From: Ottelia alismoides
Lineage: Eukaryota > Streptophyta > Magnoliopsida > Alismatales > Hydrocharitaceae
Assembly: GCA_037367405.1 (NCBI GenBank)
Contig: JAZKJV010000687.1
Location: forward strand, 434,001 to 498,000
Length of the DNA stretch: 64,000 nucleotides
Reading direction: 5' to 3'
Shown: positions 57,149-64,000 of the stretch, one piece after another
Position numbering within the stretch: the stretch's first letter is position 1
How the letters are laid out: each line of letters starts with the position of its first letter
The notes under the pieces: model-generated
Database searches by the model: none
What the model was told of the DNA's origin: nothing
The model's input: only the letters and a program-made list of their open reading frames with translations
Translations under genes and position numbers: made by a program

Positions 57149-58354
57149 CTAAGTTTCATGGGATTGGAACCCCGTAGATGTCGGGCCTCCTGTTAGGGTT
57201 CGACCTCTCAGTCCCTGGCAGTGGCGGCGGCGGACGCTAGGTGGCCGCAAGCCCCGATGGTGCCTGCAGGAAGGCCGGCACGATCGAGGGCGGGGCGCGG
57301 GATATATACTGGGGCGACACAGGGCGATATGGGGAAAGAAGGTGATAGAGGGTACTGGCGGCAGGCGGGGTGCTGGGAGGAAGGGGAAAGTAGGGGTGCA
57401 GGTGCGCGCGGATTGGAGGGTGGAAACAAGCGACGAGAGGAGAAGGGAAAGGGGTGGCGGGGGAGGATGGGTACTGGGGATTGGGTAGACGGGGCGGCGG
57501 CACGGTTTGGGGTTGGGTGATGGCTCGCGAGGCACGAGGGGGAGGTTGGGAGGGGGTTTTGCTGGGAGTGAAGAAGTCGCGGTGGGAGGGGGACCTGGGT
57601 TGGCGAGAGGGGACACGGGGGTTGGGGAAAATGTCACGGGGGGTCCTGGGATGGTGGGCGAGGTTGTCGGGGCGGGGGCTGGGGGCGTTCGCGAGGGCGT
57701 ATGGGGTGGCGGTAACGGGGCTGGGGTTGCAGGTGCAGGGGGTGCGTTGGTGGCAAGGAGGGAAAAGGGCGGCGGTGGTGGGGCAGGGGGGCTCGCCGGG
57801 AAGGGCACGGAGACAGACGATGGGACCGCAAAGGTGACGGAGTCGGCAGTGGTTTGCGGCGTTGGTGGGGCTGTGACTGGGCTCGTGGGTGTCGTAACAA
57901 GGTGTACGGGTGCAACGGGTGGGGCGTAGATGGATTCCGGAGGGTTTTGCGAATCTGAAAATACCTGTACAACGATCGGATCGACACCTTTTACTTCCGG
58001 AACGGGCTGGACAGCGAAGAAATCATTGGCGACGGCCTTGTTTCCCTCTAAAATGGGATGGACAACGAGCAGGCCGTCGTTGACGGCGATATTTTCGTGA
58101 TTTTCTTCATCGGGGGCCTGGACAACGGCTTCAGTAGTGGACAACTTTGATAGGGCGGCACACATAGCCTTGAACTCAGCCACTAGATCTCGACATTTGG
58201 ACTGGAAAATTTGGAACTTACGTCGTGCGTCCATGTCCTGGTTGTAAGCTTCTTCGGCTTGTCGTTTCCACTCCAACACATGATAGTCTTTCGTTGCATG
58301 TCGGTGCGAACGTCTGGACGGATCGTTAGATCGTGAGGACGATCTGTAGGCCAT
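57149..58354 (-). CDS. ORF-A, best preserved copy (401 codons)
   Basis: It is open from ATG at 58354 to 57149. The order of segments is: a basic Ser/Arg N-terminus, a helical stretch around residues 20-70, an acidic linker with VQAPDEENHENIAVN and VVHPI/VQPVPEV units, a long Pro-rich part, and a basic C-terminus (CRHHRGLRPPSVRRRH). The helical N-terminus could oligomerise and the basic end could bind RNA, as in a gag-like protein, but that is inference. The antisense strand is also open because of GC bias. Confidence 0.55.
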   Translation of the reverse strand: MAYRSSSRSNDPSRRSHRHATKDYHVLEWKRQAEEAYNQDMDARRKFQIFQSKCRDLVAEFKAMCAALSKLSTTEAVVQAPDEENHENIAVNDGLLVVHPILEGNKAVANDFFAVQPVPEVKGVDPIVVQVFSDSQNPPESIYAPPVAPVHLVTTPTSPVTAPPTPQTTADSVTFAVPSSVSVPFPASPPAPPPPPFSLLATNAPPAPATPAPLPPPHTPSRTPPAPAPTTSPTIPGPPVTFSPTPVSPLANPGPPPTATSSLPAKPPPNLPLVPREPSPNPKPCRRPVYPIPSTHPPPPPLSLLLSSLVSTLQSARTCTPTFPFLPAPRLPPVPSITFFPHIALCRPSIYPAPRPRSCRPSCRHHRGLRPPSVRRRHCQGLRGRTLTGGPTSTGFQSHET

Positions 58355-58368
58355 GCTTTGATACCAAA

Positions 58369-58815
58369 TGATGCAAAATGGGATTTTCGCGGCGATAAAA
58401 AAAATATTTGAACGGTGGATTTTTTTGGTGGAAGAATAAATTGGAGGGGAGAAGGAGAGAAGGCGCGTCGGATGCGCGAGGTTCAAGGGAGAAGAACCGC
58501 GTAGATCGCGAGGGAGAAGAGAGAGACGAGGGAGAGAGAGATAAAATCTCAATTTTATAAATCGCTGAACTGTCTCCATAAGTAGTCTATCATCCCTTTA
58601 TATAGGAGGGATGAGATTACAAAAATAGAAATTCAACTAATTATCCTAAATTGACTCCAACCGACTAACCGACTAATTTGAAATTCAAATTTCCAACTAA
58701 TTGAGATCACAGGCGATCCCGTTTAAAAATACGATGACTCAAATAAACGTAAATAAAATTAACATATAAAATTAAATAAATAAGCAACCCTATATTTCTG
58801 TTCCACGCTGCATCA
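58369..58815 (-). repeat. Array LTR L7
   Basis: It is 447 bp, shorter because only one copy of the 19-bp U5-end unit is present. Confidence 0.9.
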
Positions 58816-59560
58816 ACTCTCCTCCGCAGGATTGGAGGGTGGAAACGGGCGACGGGAGGAGAAGGGAAAGGGGTGGCGGGGGAGGATGGGTAATGGGGAT
58901 TGGGAAGAAGGGGCGGCGGCACGGTTTGGGGTTGGGTGATGGCTCGCGAGGCGCGGGGGGAGGTTGGGAGGGGGTTTTGCTGGGAGTGAAAAGGTAGCGG
59001 TGGGAGGGGGACCTGGGTTGGCGAGAGGGGACACGAGGGTTGGGGAAAATGTCGCGGGGGGTCCTGGGATGGTGGGCGAGGTTTCGGGGCGGGGGCCGGG
59101 GGCGTTGGCGAGGGCGTATGGGGTGGCAGTGACGGGGCTGGGGTCGCAGGTGCAGGGGGTGCGTCGGTGGCAAGGAGGGAAAAGGGTGGTGGTGGTGGGG
59201 CAGGGGGGCTCGCCGGGAAGGGCACGGAGGCTGACGATGGGACCGCAAAGGTGACGGGGTCGGCAGTGGTTTGCGGCGTTGGTGGGGCTGTGACTAGGCT
59301 CGTGGGTGTCGTAACAAGGTGTACAGGTGCAGCGGGTGGGGCGTAGATGGATTCCGGAGGGTTTTGCGAATCTGAAAATACCTGTACAACGATCGGATTG
59401 GCACCTTTTACTTCCGGAACGGGCTGGACAGCGAAGAAATCATTAGCGACGACCTTGTTTCCCTCTAAAAAGGGCTGGACAACGAGCAGGTCGGCGTTGA
59501 CGGCGATAGTTTTGTGATTTTCTTCATCGGGGGTCTGGACAACGGGATGAAGGGGATTAA
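58816..59560 (-). mobile_element. Array internal region I5, deleted at both ends
   Basis: It has the same polypurine-side joint as I3 (actctcctccgcaggattgg). At its right end it stops within ORF-A at about 59543 and passes straight into U5-end repeats, so the primer site and ORF-A start are lost. Confidence 0.85.
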
Positions 59561-60028
59561 TGATGCAAAATGGGATTAATGATGCAAAATGGGATTTTCG
59601 CGGCGATAAAAAAAATATTTAAACGGTAGATTTTTTTGGTGGAAGAATAAATTGGAGGGGAGAAGGAGAGAAGGCGCGCCGGATGCGCGGGGTTCAAGGG
59701 AGAAGAACCGCGTAGATCGCGAGGGAGAAGAGAGAGATGACGGAGAGAGAGAGATAAAATCTCTATTTTATAAATCATTGAACTGTCTCCATAAGTAGTC
59801 TATCATCCCTTTATATAGGAGGGATGATATTACAAAAATAGAAATTCAACTAATTATCCTAAATTGACTCTAACCGACTAATCGACTAATTTGAAATTCA
59901 AATTTCCAACTAATTGAGATAACATACGGTCCCGTTTTAAAATACGACGACTCAAATAAACGTAAATAAAGTTAACATATAAAATTAAATAAATATGCAG
60001 CCCTATATTTCTGTTCCACGCTGCATCA
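59561..60028 (-). repeat. Array LTR L8 (outermost 5' LTR)
   Basis: It is 468 bp. On its left a third, degraded 19-bp unit is visible at about 59543-59560. Its right edge ctgcatca is followed by the target repeat ctcgc. Confidence 0.9.
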
Positions 60029-60044
60029 CTCGCTGGGTGTCAGT

Positions 60045-61378
60045 TTGCTGAAGTTGGGAAGGGGAAGAGGGTGGTTGGTAGGGACTTGGGAGGAAAGGGA
60101 GATGCGGGCTGGCGAAGGCGGCGAGGTGCTTGGTGTGGGGGGTGACGGGGGGTGGGTGCATGTCTCCCACAAGAAGCCGGAGAAGCGATGTTTTCGCTGT
60201 GGAGTTCGGGACCACGTTGCGTCGTTCTGCCATGTCCCACTGAGGTGTTTTGCCTGCGGGAGGGTGGGCCACCGTCGTGCCGCATGCAGGTTTGCTTCCA
60301 GTCGTGATGTCGCTCGTGTTGTTGTGAGGAGCTCTGAAGAACAAGCCATGCACCGTCTATCCTCTTCGGTCGATGCTCGCCGGGGGCTTCGTAGTTACAA
60401 AGTAGTGGTTGTGGATGGTATTAAGCCGTGCATGCAGGATGGGGAGACCCATGCAGTGATCGGCTACACGATGTGAGGTTGCATCTCTCTTGAAGCTCTG
60501 AAGGTCTACCTTTCTGGATTCCTGGCTCGCGGTTTACGGGAGATGTCGTATCTCTTGGAGTTCGTCGGTGCTGTGTTCGTGGCCTCTCTTCGGTGCAGAG
60601 AGAGCGTCTGCTCCTGAATGGCAGGGTAGACGATGTTATTTGACGACCTCTACGTTTTGTGGATGGTGCGGTTACAGAAACGGAGGTTTGCGTGGCTAAG
60701 GTGCGTGGTGTTCCGTTCTTGTCCCGGTCGGTTTACTGCTTGGGGCCGGTCCTCCGGTGGTGGGGCATGGTGCTCGCGGTGATGGATGGGTTGAAACTCA
60801 GCTTGGATCCGGATGTCACGCTCATGCTGATGGAGTGCAACAAGGCGATTCTGGATGTTCCCGATGGCTCGGTCTTCTTCGCGTCCTTGGGCGCTGGGCG
60901 ATTCGGCTTCAGGGTGGAGATGCAAATCATTGAGCCCTCGCCTCCGTCGGAGGTCCCGCTCCTGTCCGATGTCGCTTCGCCTTCTGCGCTGGCGGTGGGG
61001 CTTCCGAGCGGCACGTTGCATGGTTCGAGACGCGAGGATGATACGGTGCGTCCTTTGGGAGTCCCTCCTCGGGTCGTGTGCCTCGTCACCCAAAACTTCT
61101 CTTTGTCTGCTGAGGTGGCAAATTTGGTGCCCTTTGTCTCATCAGCGCCTTTATCTTTGGCTCCGGGTCCAGGGCTCATGCCTGATCGTGCGGATCCTTT
61201 GGCGCTTCGTCTGCAATGGGATCCAAACTCGTTTACCTCTTTTTTGTCGGGCCATATGGGCCTCTCGAGGCCCACGACTAATCAATTATTCTCAACCCGG
61301 TTGGGTCTCTTTGATCCGGCTCCATGCCTGACCTGCTCGACAATGGGGGGTTGGGCGCATCCTTCTGGTGGGTCCTAG
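60045..61378 (+). pseudogene. LINE-B ORF1, split and frameshifted
   Basis: The 60045-60476 frame has two CCHC knuckles (C49-C62, C68-C81; CFRCGVRDHVASFC and CFACGRVGHRRAAC). It stops at 60476. Similarity to LINE-A ORF1 resumes at 60659-61378 (EVCVAKVRGVPFLSRSVYCL; GAGRFGFRVEM). The 5' part of the ORF is 20 kb away at 40047-40282. Confidence 0.75.
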
Positions 61379-61740
61379 GACCCGACTGCAGATATCGCTC
61401 CGGTACCGCCGCTTTGTGTCGGCGCCCCCGTGCTTTCTGATGGGGGTCCCCCTTTGCACTCCGCCTCGTCTTCTGATGGTACTCGATCAGATTTGGCCGG
61501 CGTTTTGGATGGGCAACTTCGTGATGATATTCTTTTTGCTCTTTCTCCTTTGGCTTGCCCTGCGGAGGGTGGTTCTCGTCCTGATGAAGGGGCAAGTGAC
61601 AAAAGATCCGGTAAGAGGTACATGCGCAGGCAGAGATCTCGGACTCGACTCGCCGAGCCACAACCATGCTCGGCCTTAAAGACGACCATTGCGGAGACCT
61701 CTGGCGTGATCCGCATTCAGGGTCCATACCCATGTTCTAA

Positions 61741-64000
61741 ATGAAGATTCTCTCTTGGAACGTTTGGGGCCTCGGGGAGCTGGACAAGAGAAGGATACTT
61801 GGTTCGCGATTCATTGAATGGAGTTGTGATGTGGTCATGCTGCAGGAGACGAAGCTTCAATCCGTCTCCGATGTTGATTGGAGATCTTTCAGCGCTGGTG
61901 GAATTGATGAGTTCAGAACACTGGATGCGGTCGGGGCATCTGGGGGGCTTCTCGTGGCTTGGAGATCGTCGTCCTTGGCGTTTACCTCGGTGCTGCGTGG
62001 GAGACACGTTCTCTCTGTTCTCTTAGTATGTGTTGGTTCTTTTACACCCTTGGCGATTTCATGTGTTTATGGCCCTTGTAATCATATTCTGCGGAGGGAA
62101 TTATGGGAGGACCTGCATGAGGCGAGTAGGGCCTTCAAGGGTATCCCCTGGCTCGTTGGGGGGGATTTTAATGTTACTCTTCGTATAACGGATAGGCCGC
62201 GATTCAGGGGTGGCCAGGACCCAGGTTCGGATGATTTTGCAGACGCTATTGATTCAATGGCCCTGGAGGTTATGGACGCAAGGGACTCGGCTTACACTTT
62301 GAGGAGCTCCAACTCTCGCTCTCGAATTGATAGATTTTTGGCCTCGGTCGAGCTCCTCGGTTGTTTCGCGCTCTCAACTGTGATGGCTCATCCGAGGGCC
62401 TTATCTGACCATAGACCGATTATCTGGAACTCCGGCGAGTCACTCCCGCAAAGGGGTCTATTTCGATATGAGAAGAGCTGGTTGTTGGAGGAAAATTTTA
62501 GAGAGTTGGTAATCTCACACTGGTCCAACGCGGAGGTATCTGGGTCGGCTGCGTCTATGTTCGTACAGAAGTTGAGGTCTTTGCGTAAGAGGTTGAGCTC
62601 CTTCAAGAAGGAGTCCAGGGCTGCAAGATGCGCTACCAGGCTGGAAGTTGAGGAGGTGGTTAGTATACTTGATGCACAGGAGGATCTTAGGGAGCTTACG
62701 GGGGATGAACTGGCCACTCGCTCGTTTGCTCCAAAATTAATTACGGCCGAGGACCTTAAGCACGTCACTGAATGGAGACAAAGGTCAAGGAATACTTGGC
62801 TCAGGAAGGGGGGCACAAACACGACATTTTTCCACCGCATAGCCAGCGGGAGGTGTCGATCAAATGCTTTGAGGTCGATTACGGTGAATGATGTACGAGT
62901 AGATGGTGACAAACAAATGGGAAAGGCAATTGTCGATCATTTTAGGGACTTCTCCTCGAGGACGATGCCCCGACTTTGGAGGTGGACGGGGCTTGGGGCT
63001 CCTTCTTTGCCGTCCTCTAGGTATGCGGAGTTGACGCAGGGTGTCTCCTTGGAGGAAGTGAAGAGTGCGGTTTGGAGCTTGAATGCGGATGGGGCTCCGG
63101 GCCTTGATGGGTTTTCGGTTTCTTTCTACAGAGATTTTTGGGACCTTGTGGGCAATGAGGTTCTCGATGTCATCTCGGAGTTTTGTGAGGGTAATGCTGG
63201 TTTCGAGAGGATAAATAAGTCACTAATCGTTCTCCTTCCTAAGTCCACAGCGGCGGAACGCATTGAGGATTTCCGCCCCATTGCTCTCTCTAATGCCCTC
63301 TACCTGATTGTGGCAAAGGTGTTCGCCGTGCGTCTCAGCCGTGTTCTTAAGACGATTATTTCCCCGCTACAGTCAGCTTTTATCAAGGGTAGGCAAATTT
63401 CGGACTGCCTTATTCTTGCTTCGGAAATCATTGCAGACAGGAAGAAAAGAGACAAACGAGGCGTTTTATGGAAAGTGGATTTTGCAAAAGCCTATGATAG
63501 TTTAGACTGGATGTCCCTTTGGTCGGTCTTGCGGAGGAGAGGCTTCCCGGATCTGTGGATTTCTTGGATGAAACGTTGTGTTACGACGTCATCCTTTTCG
63601 GTCATGGTGAATGGTCGCCCAGAGGGTAGCTTCTTCCAGCCACGTAGGGGTGTGCGACAAGGCTGCCCTCTTGCACCTCTCTTTTTTGTCATTGCTGCGG
63701 ATGTCCTGGCGCATATTGTGGGTCGTGTAACTGATTGTGGTCTCTCGGCCGGGTACTCGAGGGATGATTTGATGATCCCGCTTCTCCAATACGCAGACGA
63801 TACTATCTTCTTCATTGAGGGGGGCGCTGAGGAGGCTTCTGGCATGTCCGAGGCCCTGGATCTCTTCAGCGAGCTTTCTGGTCTCTTCAAGAATGCAGAT
63901 AAATCTAAGGTTGTCCCCTTCAGCTTATCTGAGGATGAGGCTGATGCTTGTGGACGGACTTTAGGATCGGAGTGCTGCTCCCTTCCGATTGACTACCTTG
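61741..64000 (+). CDS. LINE-B ORF2 (endonuclease and RT), open to window edge
   Basis: From ATG at 61741 the frame is open for 753 codons without a stop to base 64000. The AP-type endonuclease covers residues 1-230: SWNVWG (N7), QETK (E36), GGDFNV (D142, N144) and LSDHRPII (D223, H224). A linker follows (WRQRSRNTWLRKGGTNTTFFH at about 346-366). The RT follows: DFRPIALSNA near 510, KVDFAKAYDSLDW near 580, RRGVRQGCPLAPL near 635 and YADD at 684-687. The RT end and zinc-binding tail lie beyond the window. The start matches LINE-A (MKILSWNV). ORF1 upstream is broken, so the element cannot be fully autonomous. Confidence 0.9.
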   Translation, partial: MKILSWNVWGLGELDKRRILGSRFIEWSCDVVMLQETKLQSVSDVDWRSFSAGGIDEFRTLDAVGASGGLLVAWRSSSLAFTSVLRGRHVLSVLLVCVGSFTPLAISCVYGPCNHILRRELWEDLHEASRAFKGIPWLVGGDFNVTLRITDRPRFRGGQDPGSDDFADAIDSMALEVMDARDSAYTLRSSNSRSRIDRFLASVELLGCFALSTVMAHPRALSDHRPIIWNSGESLPQRGLFRYEKSWLLEENFRELVISHWSNAEVSGSAASMFVQKLRSLRKRLSSFKKESRAARCATRLEVEEVVSILDAQEDLRELTGDELATRSFAPKLITAEDLKHVTEWRQRSRNTWLRKGGTNTTFFHRIASGRCRSNALRSITVNDVRVDGDKQMGKAIVDHFRDFSSRTMPRLWRWTGLGAPSLPSSRYAELTQGVSLEEVKSAVWSLNADGAPGLDGFSVSFYRDFWDLVGNEVLDVISEFCEGNAGFERINKSLIVLLPKSTAAERIEDFRPIALSNALYLIVAKVFAVRLSRVLKTIISPLQSAFIKGRQISDCLILASEIIADRKKRDKRGVLWKVDFAKAYDSLDWMSLWSVLRRRGFPDLWISWMKRCVTTSSFSVMVNGRPEGSFFQPRRGVRQGCPLAPLFFVIAADVLAHIVGRVTDCGLSAGYSRDDLMIPLLQYADDTIFFIEGGAEEASGMSEALDLFSELSGLFKNADKSKVVPFSLSEDEADACGRTLGSECCSLPIDYL

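Larger units (their letters stand above)
56564..58368 (-). mobile_element. Array internal region I4
   Basis: It is a complete internal region. The primer site (58366-58355) has one substitution (gctttgatacca on the plus strand). It has the longest open ORF-A and an intact ORF-B. Confidence 0.85.
40283..60028 (-). mobile_element. Tandem array of a novel non-autonomous LTR retrotransposon
   Basis: Eight ~460-bp LTRs and five internal regions follow each other head to tail on the minus strand. The order from left to right is L1-I1-L2-L3-I2-L4-I3-L5-L6-I4-L7-I5-L8. The outer edges carry one 5-bp direct repeat (ctcgc, 40278-40282 and 60029-60033), as for a single integrase-mediated insertion. The internal regions begin with an iMet primer site and end with a purine-rich tract (GCGGAGGAGAG). 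They code for ORF-A and ORF-B, neither of which looks like gag or pol. I3 and I5 share one deletion. LINE-A interrupts I1 and LINE-C interrupts L3. The LTR-type superfamily is unknown; 5-bp target and primer site fit Copia. Confidence 0.85.
60034..64000 (+). mobile_element. LINE-B, main part (continues past the window)
   Basis: It is an L1-type LINE that hosts the LTR array in its ORF1. It continues from 40047-40282 once the array is removed and runs off the right edge inside RT. Confidence 0.85.

Noticed and set aside
40283..60028. CRISPR-like or satellite array
   Set aside because: The repeats are LTRs of about 460 bp with LTR termini, primer sites and polypurine tracts in a eukaryotic context.

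Overview
The window is plant nuclear DNA made almost entirely of nested transposable elements. The evidence is Athila/Tat-like Gypsy LTRs, Copia elements with initiator-tRNA-Met primer sites, L1-type LINEs with a CCHC ORF1 and a zinc-binding RT tail, RTE LINEs, an Au-like SINE, a TRIM cluster and a hAT half-element. A GC-rich candidate first exon and the Au-like SINE suggest a monocot, but the sequence does not settle the species. No complete host gene is visible. The only candidate is a GC-rich exon with a targeting-type N-terminus near 29.5 kb.

Left third (1-29 kb). A minus-strand Copia element (5' LTR 16564-17632, gag, pol) is cut at the last codons of pol by a minus-strand Athila/Tat-like Gypsy element. 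Its 5' LTR runs from 12605 to 2830, its primer site is at 2810-2827, and its internal region leaves the window at base 1. That LTR is split by two related LTR copies, 4086-7440 (target duplication AGGGC) and 8595-12213, the second of which carries a MITE. A further solo LTR of the same kind lies on the plus strand at 18949-21928 (target duplication AAGAT). A degenerate Copia element at 24205-28888 has lost gag and carries a fragment of an alpha/beta-hydrolase gene instead.

Middle (29-40 kb). The candidate exon is followed by a tandem cluster of small TRIM-like LTR units broken by a 5'-truncated LINE, the 5' half of a hAT transposon, an RTE LINE tail, and a 2.4-kb LTR element containing an Au-like SINE whose 3' end matches the RTE tail.

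Right third (40-64 kb). The most unusual structure is a 19.7-kb head-to-tail array of a non-autonomous LTR retrotransposon on the minus strand: eight LTRs of about 460 bp and five internal regions. The internal regions encode a proline-rich protein unlike gag or pol and a second short ORF behind a TATA box. The whole array is bounded by one 5-bp target duplication (CTCGC), so it grew from a single insertion into ORF1 of a LINE. That LINE resumes at 60034 with an ORF2 (endonuclease plus RT) open for 753 codons to the window edge. Two copies of a higher-order unit (LTR-LTR-full internal-LTR-deleted internal) can be read. Two other LINEs then landed in single array units, one at a polypurine tract and one in an LTR TATA box, and a short LINE tail landed in one of these LINEs. 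The layers can be put in time order from target duplications and junctions.
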